From Streptosporangiaceae bacterium (GTDB taxonomy: Bacteria; Actinomycetota; Actinomycetes; Streptosporangiales; Streptosporangiaceae), in assembly GCA_030040415.1 (NCBI GenBank), contig JASHTT010000454.1:1-13243 (forward strand): a DNA stretch of 13,243 nucleotides, in the 5' to 3' direction. A program made the translations under genes and the position numbers. Positions 6,543 through 13,047 of this stretch are shown here, piece by piece; the first letter of the stretch is position 1; the number at the start of each line of letters is the position of its first letter. The notes beneath the pieces are model-generated. The model searched no databases. It had not been told where the DNA came from and saw nothing but the letters and a program-made list of their open reading frames with translations.

Positions 6543-7310
6543 TCACTCCTCAGCCTCCCCGGGCGATCCCGCTGGCTTGTCCTGGCCGAAGGCCTCGCGC
6601 AGCCGGTCGGAAACGCCGGACAGGTTCAGCTCGAACGTGTAGCCCTGCTCGTAGCGGTAGCTGCGCTTGACGTCCCACGGATCGATGCCGTTGAAGGCCT
6701 CCTTGGCCATCCGGATGACGGCAGGGTCCTTGGCGGCGATCTGCGCGGCGACCTCGAGCGCGGTCGGGCGGAGCTGGTCTTTGGGCACCACCCGCAGCAC
6801 CGAACCGAAGGCGTGCAGTTCCGCCGCTGTCGCAGTCGCCGAGGTGTACATCATCGCCCTGGCCTTGTGCTGCGGCACCAGCCTCGACAGGTGGGTCGCC
6901 GCACCCAGCGCGCCGCGATCCACCTCTGGCAGGCCGAAGGTGGCATCCTCACTCGCGACTATCACGTCCGAGTTCCCGGCGAGGCCGATGCCGCCGCCGA
7001 GGCAGTATCCGTGTACGGCTGCGATCACCGGCACGGCGCACTCGTACACGGCCGCGAACGCCGCGAAGCAGCCCCTGCTCGCGCCTATCAGGGCCGCGTA
7101 GCCCGTGTCGGCCCTGACCTCCTTGATGTCGATACCCGCGTTGAAGCCGCGGCCCTCCGCGCGCAGCACCACGACCCGCACGTCCGGGCGAGCGCCGACG
7201 GCGCGCACGGCGTCCGCCAGCTCGAACCAGCCAGCGACGGGCAGCGCGTTTACCGGCGGGTGGTCGACGACCACTTCCGCGACATGGCCGGTCAGCGTGC
7301 TGGTAATCAC
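6543..7310 (-). CDS. echA20: EchA20, ring D-opening hydrolase of the crotonase family
   Basis: This 255-residue protein matches my recollection of M. tuberculosis EchA20 (Rv3550) over its whole length. Shared blocks are VDHPPVNALP, LRAEGRGFNAGIDIKE, SRGCFAAFAAVYECAVPVIAAVHG, GGGIGLAGNSDVIVASEDATFGLPEVDRGALGAATHLSRLVPQH and EQGYTFELNL. EchA20 hydrolyses ring D of the bicyclic enone CoA ester (HIEC-CoA), a carbon-carbon hydrolysis rather than a hydration. The first hydratase glutamate is G109 here and the second is kept as E129. The GTG start at 7310 has GGAGG at 7319-7315. The gene follows ipdF after 10 nt, and its TGA is 5 nt before the next ATG, so it is translated in the middle of the operon. 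The Glu/Asp-rich tail (SPGEAEE) is outside the conserved core. Confidence 0.92.
   Translation of the reverse strand: MITSTLTGHVAEVVVDHPPVNALPVAGWFELADAVRAVGARPDVRVVVLRAEGRGFNAGIDIKEVRADTGYAALIGASRGCFAAFAAVYECAVPVIAAVHGYCLGGGIGLAGNSDVIVASEDATFGLPEVDRGALGAATHLSRLVPQHKARAMMYTSATATAAELHAFGSVLRVVPKDQLRPTALEVAAQIAAKDPAVIRMAKEAFNGIDPWDVKRSYRYEQGYTFELNLSGVSDRLREAFGQDKPAGSPGEAEE
6546..6550 (-). promoter_or_regulatory. Ribosome binding site that decides the crotonase start
   Basis: AGGAG on the minus strand lies inside the last codons of echA20, 8 nt before the ATG at 6537. It overlaps the alternative GTG at 6546 and so argues against that codon. Confidence 0.6.
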
Positions 7311-7320
7311 GTTGCCTCCG

Positions 7321-8100
7321 TCACGGGTGCTGGCTGGAGACCGAGACGACCTCCCCGGTCAAGTACGACGAGTAGTCGCTGGCGAGGAACACGATCACGT
7401 CGGCGACCTCCCACGGCTCCGCGGCACGGCCGAAAGCTTCGCGCGCCGCCAACTCGGCGAGGAACTCCTCGCTGGATACCTTCGCCAGGTGCGGGTGCAT
7501 GGCGATGCTAGGCGACACGGCGTTGACGCGCACGCCGGCGGGCGCCGCCTCGATGGCCGCACAGCGGGTGAGTGCCATCACGCCGGCCTTGGCGGCGGCG
7601 TAGTGCGCCTGCCCGGCCTGTGCCCGCCAGCCGATCACCGACGCGTTGTTCACCACCACGCCGGTGCCGCGCGCCATCATGTGCCGGAGCGCGGCCCTGG
7701 TGCATCGGAAGGTCCCGGTCAGCGTGACGTCGAGGACGACGCTCCACTGCTCGTCGGTCATCTCCACAAGCCGGGTATCTCCGCCGAGACCGGCGTTGTT
7801 CACCACGACGTCGAGGTGGCCGTGCTCGGCGATCGCAGCCTCGAAAAGGTTGTCCACCTGCGGCTGCGACGTCACGTCGCACACCACGGCGAGCGGCCGT
7901 TCTCCGCTGACCTCTGCTAGCCGCTCGGCGGCCTCGCCCAGCCGGCGCTCGTGCCTGTCGCTGATCACGACCCTGGCGCCTTCCTCGGCGCAGCGCCGCG
8001 CCGTCGCGAAGCCGATGCCGGTGCCCGCCGCCGCGGTCACCAGCACGGTGCGGCCGGTCAGCAGGCCGTGGCTTCGATGCGGCCGCGGCGGCGCTGTCAC
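7321..8100 (-). CDS. ipdF: Short-chain dehydrogenase/reductase IpdF
   Basis: This classical SDR of 259 residues is close to M. tuberculosis IpdF (Rv3559c, 262 residues). IpdF interconverts the C5 ketone and alcohol of HIP-CoA series intermediates with a nicotinamide cofactor. The nucleotide loop is TAAAGTGIG (22-30), one residue longer than the usual TGxxxGIG, as in the recalled IpdF. NNAG is present, and the catalytic Ser-Tyr-Lys lies in NNASVIGWRAQ and HYAAAK. The C-terminal block AFGRAAEPWEV...FLASDYSSYLTGEVVSVSSQHP is IpdF-like. The open frame extends 28 codons further upstream into ipdC. The GTG at 8100 was chosen because it overlaps the ipdC TGA (GTGA, translational coupling) and gives the family length. 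Confidence 0.9.
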   Translation of the reverse strand: MTAPPRPHRSHGLLTGRTVLVTAAAGTGIGFATARRCAEEGARVVISDRHERRLGEAAERLAEVSGERPLAVVCDVTSQPQVDNLFEAAIAEHGHLDVVVNNAGLGGDTRLVEMTDEQWSVVLDVTLTGTFRCTRAALRHMMARGTGVVVNNASVIGWRAQAGQAHYAAAKAGVMALTRCAAIEAAPAGVRVNAVSPSIAMHPHLAKVSSEEFLAELAAREAFGRAAEPWEVADVIVFLASDYSSYLTGEVVSVSSQHP

Positions 8101-9215
8101 GGTGTCACCGCGCGGTCGGTTGCGGTCAGCCGGTCCAGAATCTCGGTGGCCTCCGCGATGATTCGCTGTACCAGGTCGGCACAACTGGGCAGGTCCTCGA
8201 TGACCCCAGCGACCTGGCCGCTGGCCAGCGTACCGAGATCCGTCCGGCCGTCGACCATGCTGGCGCGCAGCATCATCGGCGTGTTCGCAGCCATGAGCAC
8301 CTGCGACCAGCTCAGCTGGTGGCTGCGCTTCATCGCGAGCCCTTCGGTGACGATGTCCCGCCAGGACGTGCCGGACATCTTGCGGAACGCGGCCGCGTGC
8401 CGAGCCGACCGGCTCAGCCTGGCCAGCGCTCCCCCGCTGGCGAGCTTGTCAGCCAGCGGTGTCCGCAGCACCCGCTGCGGCACGCCGTCCAGCACCGACG
8501 TGACCACCGTGTCGGTTACCGTGCGCTTCAGGTACTCCGCCTTGACGTGGTCCGGCACAGGGCTGTCGCTGGTCAGCAAGAATCTCGTGCCCATCGCGAC
8601 GCCGGACGCGCCGTAAGCCAGCGCGGCCACCAGCCCCCGCCCGTCGCAGAAGCCGCCCGCCCCGATCACCGGCAGGTCGACGGCCGCCGTGACCTGAGGC
8701 AGCAGGATCGAAGTCGGCACGCTGCCGGTGTGCCCGCCGCCCTCGCGGCCCTGCGCGATGACGGCGTCCACGCCCCACGCCGCCACCTTTTCGGCGTGCC
8801 GCCTTGCCCCTATCGACGGCACGACGACAAGACCGTCGTCCTTCAGCGAGCGGATCACTCGCTCGTTCGGTGCCAGCGCGAACGACGCCACCCGCACGCC
8901 GTGCTTGACCAGCAGCCTGGCCCGCTCCGCGAGGTCTGGCGCGTCGCCGCGCATGTTGACGCCGAACGGCTTGCCGGTCAGCTCCCGCGTGCGGCCGATC
9001 GCGGCGTCTGTCTCGGTGAGTGTCAGCGTGGCACTGGCCAGGATGCCGAACGCGCCCGCGTTCGCCGTCGCCGCCGTGAGCTCGGGCGTCGACACCCAGC
9101 CCATGCCCGTCTGCACTATCGGGTAGTCCACGCCGAACAGGCGGCAGACCGGGGTCAGCAGCGCGGCGTGCACAGGCCGCGGCGACAGCGCGGGCGGCTC
9201 GCCGACAGGCGTCAC
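8097..9215 (-). CDS. ipdC: IpdC, FMN-dependent oxidoreductase of the nitronate monooxygenase family
   Basis: This 372-residue TIM-barrel flavoprotein falls in the nitronate monooxygenase/2-nitropropane dioxygenase superfamily. It aligns well with the recalled IpdC (Rv3553, 355 residues), which introduces a double bond into the bicyclic CoA ester before EchA20 acts. Conserved blocks are GVDYPIVQTGMGWV, GAFGILASATLTL, KPFGVNMR, GVRVASFALAP, VVVPSIGA, VDAVIAQGREGGGHTG (phosphate and flavin loop), VIGAGGFCDGRGL, GVAMGTRFLLTSDSPVPD, WSQVLMAANTP and LASGQVAGVIEDLPSC. The GTG at 9215 has GAGGTGA 4 nt upstream. The first 18 or so residues are not conserved, so a later GTG (near 9173) is possible. It starts 12 nt after fadD3 and overlaps ipdF by 4 nt. 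Confidence 0.9.
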   Translation of the reverse strand: MTPVGEPPALSPRPVHAALLTPVCRLFGVDYPIVQTGMGWVSTPELTAATANAGAFGILASATLTLTETDAAIGRTRELTGKPFGVNMRGDAPDLAERARLLVKHGVRVASFALAPNERVIRSLKDDGLVVVPSIGARRHAEKVAAWGVDAVIAQGREGGGHTGSVPTSILLPQVTAAVDLPVIGAGGFCDGRGLVAALAYGASGVAMGTRFLLTSDSPVPDHVKAEYLKRTVTDTVVTSVLDGVPQRVLRTPLADKLASGGALARLSRSARHAAAFRKMSGTSWRDIVTEGLAMKRSHQLSWSQVLMAANTPMMLRASMVDGRTDLGTLASGQVAGVIEDLPSCADLVQRIIAEATEILDRLTATDRAVTP

Positions 9216-9227
9216 CCGGTCACCTCG

Positions 9228-10862
9228 TCACGCAACCGTCGCCGGCCTTGGTGATCTCCCGCGTGCGCGCTCGCGCAGTTCTCCCTTGACCACCTTGCCG
9301 CCCGCGTTGCGCGGCAACTCGTTGACGAACACAACCTCCCGCGGAACCTTGAAGTTGGCCAGCCGCCCGCGGCAGTGCGCGATGACCTCCTGCTCGCTCG
9401 GCTCGCGGCCTGACCGCGGCACGATGTAAGCCAGGCCGACCTCGCCGAGCCGCTCATCCGGTTCTCCCACCACCGCGCAGTCCGCCACCGAGTCCAGCAG
9501 CATGATCGCGTTCTCTACCTCGGCCGGATACACGTTGAAGCCGCCCACCGTGAACATGTCCTTCAGCCGGTCGGTGATCGTCAGGTAGCCGCGCTCGTCG
9601 AGGTGCCCGATGTCACCGGTATGGAGCCAGCCGTCTGGCTCGACAGCGGCTAGCGTCGCGGCCTGGTCGTCAAGGTACCCGACCATGACGTTCGGGCCGC
9701 GGAGCTGGATCTCGCCATCTTCGCCAGGCCGGGCATCCCGGCCGTCGGCGCCGGCGATCCGGATCTCGAAGTCCGCGGCCGCGCAGCCGGATGTGCCGGA
9801 GACGGTCGCCGCGTCGTCCCCGGGCATGCAGAGGGTCACGACCACTGCTTCGGTGAGCCCGTAGCCGGTCAAGATCGTCTCGAACGTCAGCTCGCTGCGC
9901 ATCCGCTCTATCAGCGCGACGGGAACCATCGCGGCGCCGGTCACCGCCAGCCGCAGCGAGGACAGGTCGTGCTGGCCGCGCCCGGGGTGAGCCAGTATCT
10001 GGGTAAAGATCGTTGGCGGGCCTGGCAGCACGGTGACGCGTTCGCGCTCGATCTGATCGAGCACCCGGTCCACGTCGAACGTCAGCTGAGGGACCATGGT
10101 CGCGCCGGTGAGCAGCGCTACAAGCCAGCCCGCCTTGTAGCCGAAGGTGTGGAAGAACGGCGCGATGATCATGTACACGTCGCTGTCGGCGACCTCGGCG
10201 CGCTGCGCCCACGCGGCGGCGACGGCGATAGCCTGCCGGTGCGTCGACACCGCGCCCTTCGGCACTCCCGTCGTGCCGGATGTGAAGATGATGTCCGCGA
10301 CGTCCTCCGGACTCACCTCCGCAGCCCTGGCTGCCGCCGTCTGCTCGCTGACCTCCTCAGCCCGCCCGAGCAGCTGCTGCCAGGTCACCTCGCCCTGATC
10401 CGGGACCCGCCCGGCGCCCTGCTCCGCTGCCTCGACCGGCACGCGGACCGCCAGTGCGCGCAAGTCCGGCGCCGTCGGCTCGGCGGCGGCTTGGCGGAGC
10501 GCGGCAAGGTAGTCCGTGCCCAGGAAACGGTCCGGCAGGAAGACGATCCTTGCCCCGGTGCGGTACAGCACGTCGAGAGCCTCATGGCCGGTGTAGCGCG
10601 TATTCACTGGCACCAGGCTCGCCCCCGCGGTCTGCGCACCGAGCGCGGCAATCAGCCAGTGCACGGTGTTCGGCAGCCAGACCGCGACCCGGTCACCGGC
10701 TTGCACGCCTGCCGCGATGAGTGCTCGCCTCATTGCGGCGACCCGGGCCGCGAGCTCTGCGTGTGACAACCGGAGCGGGCCGTCGATCACCGCGAGGCGG
10801 TCGCCGTACCGCTTGGCGGCAGCGTCAAGGACGGCGCCCATGGTATGCGGAGGGGTCGTCAC
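9228..10862 (-). CDS. fadD3: HIP-CoA ligase FadD3 (AMP-forming acyl-CoA synthetase)
   Basis: This 544-residue ANL-family synthetase resembles M. tuberculosis FadD3 (Rv3561, about 503 residues), which uses ATP and CoA to activate HIP and so starts C/D-ring degradation. The P-loop is TSGTTGVPK (194-202). Other blocks are APFFHTFGYKAG, LPGPPTIF, LAVTGAAMVP, the A5 motif GYGLTEA, LRGPNVMVGYLDD, the A7 motif WLHTGDIG, the A8 hinge ITDRLKDMFTVGGFNVYPAEVE, and the A10 lysine K523 in PRNAGGKVVK. The GTG at 10862 was chosen because GAGG lies 8 nt upstream; an ATG at 10841 has no binding site. Residues of about 135-180 and a basic tail account for the extra length. It is the first gene of the operon and has a KstR2-type operator upstream. 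Confidence 0.92.
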   Translation of the reverse strand: MTTPPHTMGAVLDAAAKRYGDRLAVIDGPLRLSHAELAARVAAMRRALIAAGVQAGDRVAVWLPNTVHWLIAALGAQTAGASLVPVNTRYTGHEALDVLYRTGARIVFLPDRFLGTDYLAALRQAAAEPTAPDLRALAVRVPVEAAEQGAGRVPDQGEVTWQQLLGRAEEVSEQTAAARAAEVSPEDVADIIFTSGTTGVPKGAVSTHRQAIAVAAAWAQRAEVADSDVYMIIAPFFHTFGYKAGWLVALLTGATMVPQLTFDVDRVLDQIERERVTVLPGPPTIFTQILAHPGRGQHDLSSLRLAVTGAAMVPVALIERMRSELTFETILTGYGLTEAVVVTLCMPGDDAATVSGTSGCAAADFEIRIAGADGRDARPGEDGEIQLRGPNVMVGYLDDQAATLAAVEPDGWLHTGDIGHLDERGYLTITDRLKDMFTVGGFNVYPAEVENAIMLLDSVADCAVVGEPDERLGEVGLAYIVPRSGREPSEQEVIAHCRGRLANFKVPREVVFVNELPRNAGGKVVKGELRERARGRSPRPATVA

Positions 10863-10879
10863 CGTGTTCGCCTCGACTG

Positions 10880-10901
10880 CGGGGGTCCGGGCTCGCCCCC
10901 G
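10880..10901. promoter_or_regulatory. GC-rich hairpin in the fadD3 leader
   Basis: CGGGGG and CCCCCG form a 6-bp stem, extendable by wobble pairs, around a 10-nt loop. It lies between the KstR2-type operator and the fadD3 ribosome binding site (10874-10871). No U-run follows on the minus strand, so it is not a terminator. It may be chance in such GC-rich DNA. Confidence 0.25.
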
Positions 10902-10925
10902 TGCGGGCGCTCGTCACCGGTATCA

Positions 10926-10939
10926 AGCAAGTGCTTGGT
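10926..10939. promoter_or_regulatory. KstR2-type operator upstream of fadD3
   Basis: AGCAAGTGCTTGGT fits the published mycobacterial KstR2 consensus AnCAAGnnCTTGnT at all 10 fixed positions. The flanks extend the symmetry: CAAGCA and TGCTTG are 6-bp arms around AG (10924-10937), with further TA/TA pairing outside. It lies 64 nt before the fadD3 start, in the 125-nt gap after the TetR gene. KstR2 represses the C/D-ring genes until HIP-CoA binds it. The promoter itself is not clear. The kstR2 gene is not in the window. Confidence 0.8.
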
Positions 10940-10987
10940 AGCGTAACGACGCCCAGATGGCAGCGCCAGCGCGACCGCACCCGGAGC

Positions 10988-11575
10988 TCAGTCCTCGGGG
11001 TAAAGGCCAGCCAGCAGCTCGATGGCGCGCTCGAACACGGCCGGAGTGAGGAGTTCCGGGGCAATGCTCCGGTAGACCAGCAGCCCGAGGCCCAGCGCGT
11101 AGCCGATGGCCCAGACTTCCACGGGCGTGGTCCCGGGAAGCGGCTCATCGGGGTCCTTCGCGGCCAGCTCAGCCAGTTCCCGCAGGAAGTCGGCACCGTA
11201 TCTCTGCAGCGCTTCCGGGCTGCGCAGCAGGGCGGCAAAGAACTCGAGCACCACCGCCAGCCATGCCTTGTCCGTGGCGGCCTGGTCGACGGCCATCGTG
11301 CGGCCGAACTCCGCCAGGCGCTCTCGCAGCGGGCGGGACTGGTCGGTCAGGGCGCTGCCGTAGTCCGGCGTCGGCTGCGCCTCGACCGCGGTGAGCAGCA
11401 GATCCTCCTTGCTAGAGAAGTGCCCGTAGATAGCGCCCTTGGTCACCTCGGCCGCTTCCGCGATCTGCTCGAGCGAGGTCGCCGCGTAGCCGCGCTCGCG
11501 GAACAGGCGCTGAGCCTCGCTGAGCAGTCGCTGCCGCGTCTGCGCTGAGGATGTCGCTCTCGTCGTCCTGGCCAT
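10988..11575 (-). CDS. TetR-family transcriptional repressor (not KstR2)
   Basis: This 195-residue TetR protein has an N-terminal helix-turn-helix. TRQRLLSEAQRLFRERGYAATSLEQIAEAAEVTKGAIYGHFSSKEDLL spans residues 13-60, with the recognition helix around VTKGAIYGHF. The C-terminal ligand domain is all-helical and unassigned. The HTH is of the common AcrR-like type and differs from the recalled KstR2 (LSGSLYHHFASKEEM), so it is unlikely to bind the fadD3 operator. It diverges from the P450 gene, with a perfect palindrome in the P450 promoter that is its likely operator. The ATG at 11575 begins the conserved N-terminus but has no good ribosome binding site. fadD3 lies 125 nt downstream on the same strand, so read-through into the steroid operon is possible. 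Confidence 0.88.
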   Translation of the reverse strand: MARTTRATSSAQTRQRLLSEAQRLFRERGYAATSLEQIAEAAEVTKGAIYGHFSSKEDLLLTAVEAQPTPDYGSALTDQSRPLRERLAEFGRTMAVDQAATDKAWLAVVLEFFAALLRSPEALQRYGADFLRELAELAAKDPDEPLPGTTPVEVWAIGYALGLGLLVYRSIAPELLTPAVFERAIELLAGLYPED

Positions 11576-11594
11576 AGAGCCAATGCTGCCACAG

Positions 11595-11623
11595 TTGACA
11601 TTCCATCGGTATCTAGATACCGT
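11595..11623 (+). promoter_or_regulatory. Promoter of the P450 gene
   Basis: A perfect -35 box TTGACA (11595-11600) is followed at 17 nt by TACCGT (11618-11623), which fits TANNNT. The spacer holds most of the 16-bp palindrome, so a protein bound there would block the polymerase. The expected start near 11630 gives a leader of about 60 nt with a good Shine-Dalgarno sequence. Confidence 0.7.
11607..11622. promoter_or_regulatory. Perfect 16-bp palindrome, likely TetR operator
   Basis: CGGTATCTAGATACCG reads the same on both strands. It lies between the -35 and -10 elements of the P450 promoter and 32 nt before the TetR start. Position, size and symmetry are those of a TetR-family operator controlling both divergent genes. 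Confidence 0.75.
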
Positions 11624-11631
11624 TAGATTTC

Positions 11632-11646
11632 AGATACCAACAGTAT
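11632..11646. promoter_or_regulatory. Second, degenerate operator half-site
   Basis: AGATACC (11632-11638) repeats the right half of the palindrome (11615-11621) at a 17-bp offset. It forms a weak dyad, ATAC-N5-GTAT (11634-11646). It could be a lower-affinity site for the same repressor. Confidence 0.4.
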
Positions 11647-11647
11647 A
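11642..11647 (-). promoter_or_regulatory. Possible -10 element for the TetR gene
   Basis: TATACT on the minus strand is close to the -10 consensus. It would give a leader of about 60 nt that contains the 16-bp palindrome. No -35 box is seen at the right distance. Confidence 0.3.
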
Positions 11648-11682
11648 TGAGCATGGCTGGCTTTGCTGGCGCAGCTCAGACT

Positions 11683-11687
11683 GGAGG
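11683..11687 (+). promoter_or_regulatory. Ribosome binding site of the P450 gene
   Basis: GGAGG lies 5 nt before the ATG at 11693. It decides that start over an in-frame TTG at 11663. Confidence 0.8.
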
Positions 11688-11692
11688 ACCGC

Positions 11693-12967
11693 ATGACCGT
11701 CGCGGAGCGCGTTACCCGCCGCGTCGTAGAGCCCGCGGCCGTTCGCTTCTTCCAATGGCGCGGCGACTTCGTGGCCAGCCTGATGCGACCCGATACGAAG
11801 GCCGATCCATACCCTCTCTATGCCTCGCTCCGCCGCGCCGGGCTGGTCCGCAGCCCACTCGGTCCGTGGGCGTCGGCAAGTCACGCGACCGCCACGACAG
11901 TTCTCCGCGACCAGCGATTCAGCACATCGCCAAGGCACCAGGACGGATACCGGCCGCCGAGTTACCCGGCGGGCGACCCGCGGGCCGAGCTGCCCGCGGC
12001 CGACATGCTCATGATGGACCCGCCCGATCACACCAGGCTCCGCCGGCTTGTCTCCGTCGCGTTCAGCGCGAGGACGGTAGCCGGCCTTGAACCCTGGATC
12101 CGTCACGAGACCGGCAGGCTCCTTGCTCCCCTTGACGCAGCCGCGGGCTTCGACATCATCGAGGCGCTTGCCTACCCGCTGCCCATCGCCGTGATCTCCC
12201 ACCTGCTCGGGGTGCCAGCCGATGACCAGGCCAGCTTCCGCGCCTGGGGTAATGAGGTCGCCACCACGATCGACGGAACCGCCGCGGGCGCTGAAAGCCA
12301 AACCCGGGCGGCAGAGCTCGCCCTGACCGCGTACCTGCGCGAACTCGCAGACGAGCGCCGCGTCCATCCCGACGAGAGTCTGCTCTCCGCGCTCGTGGCT
12401 GCCGAGCAGGAAGGCGACAAGCTCACCACCCAGGAGGTCGTGAGCACTGCGCTGCTGATCCTCGTCGCCGGCTTCGTGACGACGGTCAACCTGATCGGGA
12501 ACGGCACGGTCGCGCTGCTCGGCGAGCAAGCGAACTGGCAACGGCTGACGCAAGAGCCCGCGCTCGTCCCGGCAGCGGTCGAGGAGATGCTCCGCTACGA
12601 CAGCCCGGTCCAGCTGACCTCACGATTCGCCACCGAAGACATAGAGGTCGGTGACACGCTGATCCCCAGGGGCGCCACGGTCATCGTGGCCATCGGCGGC
12701 GCCAACCGCGATCCCGGCGTATTCGACGAGCCGGACCGCTTCAAGATCGACAGGCCGGACGCCTCCCGGCACCTGTCGTTCTCCTTCGGCATCCATCATT
12801 GCCTCGGCTCGGCACTGGCGCGCCTGGAGGGCCGGATCGCGACAGAGGAACTCACCCGCCGATACCCGAACCTCGAGCTGGCCGCGACCCCCGTCCGGAA
12901 CCGTCTTCTGGTGCTGCGCGGCTACGACAGCATCCCCGTCCGCGTCGGCCGCGACATCGCGGCCTGA
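11693..12967 (+). CDS. Cytochrome P450 with Val in place of the I-helix acid
   Basis: This 424-residue soluble bacterial P450 (class I, needing ferredoxin and reductase) has no membrane anchor. It carries ADPYPLYASLR near the N-terminus and MLMMDPPDHTRLRRLVSVAFS, the C-helix block with a heme-propionate HxxxR. The K-helix ExxR is E298-R301 in EEMLRYDSPVQ. GANRDPGVFDEPDRF is present, and the heme loop FSFGIHHCLGSALAR has the thiolate C370. The I-helix reads LVAGFVTTVNLIGNG. The usual acid before the conserved Thr (AG-x-E/D-T) is V262, while T263 is kept. The remainder resembles CYP107/CYP140-type enzymes, but the family cannot be fixed by eye and the substrate is unknown. No ferredoxin gene follows within the window. 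Control is probably by the adjacent TetR. Confidence 0.92.
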   Translation: MTVAERVTRRVVEPAAVRFFQWRGDFVASLMRPDTKADPYPLYASLRRAGLVRSPLGPWASASHATATTVLRDQRFSTSPRHQDGYRPPSYPAGDPRAELPAADMLMMDPPDHTRLRRLVSVAFSARTVAGLEPWIRHETGRLLAPLDAAAGFDIIEALAYPLPIAVISHLLGVPADDQASFRAWGNEVATTIDGTAAGAESQTRAAELALTAYLRELADERRVHPDESLLSALVAAEQEGDKLTTQEVVSTALLILVAGFVTTVNLIGNGTVALLGEQANWQRLTQEPALVPAAVEEMLRYDSPVQLTSRFATEDIEVGDTLIPRGATVIVAIGGANRDPGVFDEPDRFKIDRPDASRHLSFSFGIHHCLGSALARLEGRIATEELTRRYPNLELAATPVRNRLLVLRGYDSIPVRVGRDIAA

Positions 12968-12985
12968 GCTGCCAGACCGTATTGC

Positions 12986-13017
12986 CCGCAGATGCGGCGT
13001 CAGGCACACTGAGTGCC
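12986..13017. other. Short dyads after the P450 gene
   Basis: The 80-nt gap after the P450 stop holds CCGCA-GA-TGCGG (12986-12997) and a 5-bp stem-loop, GGCAC-ACTGA-GTGCC (13003-13017), without a T-run. Either could be a weak terminator or a site upstream of the next gene. Support is thin. Confidence 0.2.
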
Positions 13018-13047
13018 AGAAGCTGGCCGGTGACTCGGGGGGGCGGC

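Noticed and set aside
4633..6642. A 669-codon open frame on the plus strand opposite fadE30 and the crotonase
   Set aside because: It is the antisense frame of two clearly conserved genes, rich in Arg, His and Pro as expected for GC-rich shadows, with no recognisable domain.
7321..8184. Longer ipdF starting at 8184
   Set aside because: The extra 28 codons overlap ipdC by 88 nt and have no family similarity; the GTG at 8100 gives the usual length and a coupled GTGA overlap.
10047..10061. CTCGAT-CTG-ATCGAG palindrome
   Set aside because: It lies deep inside fadD3 in ordinary codons (Leu-Asp-Gln-Ile-Glu) and far from any promoter, so it is best explained by chance.
10988..11575. The TetR gene as kstR2
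   Set aside because: Its recognition helix differs from the recalled KstR2 and its likely operator (GGTATCTAGATACC) differs from the KstR2 consensus found before fadD3.
11630..12553. Long minus-strand open frame opposite the P450 gene
   Set aside because: It has no family resemblance and lies antisense to a P450 with all signature motifs; stop-poor antisense frames are usual at this GC content.
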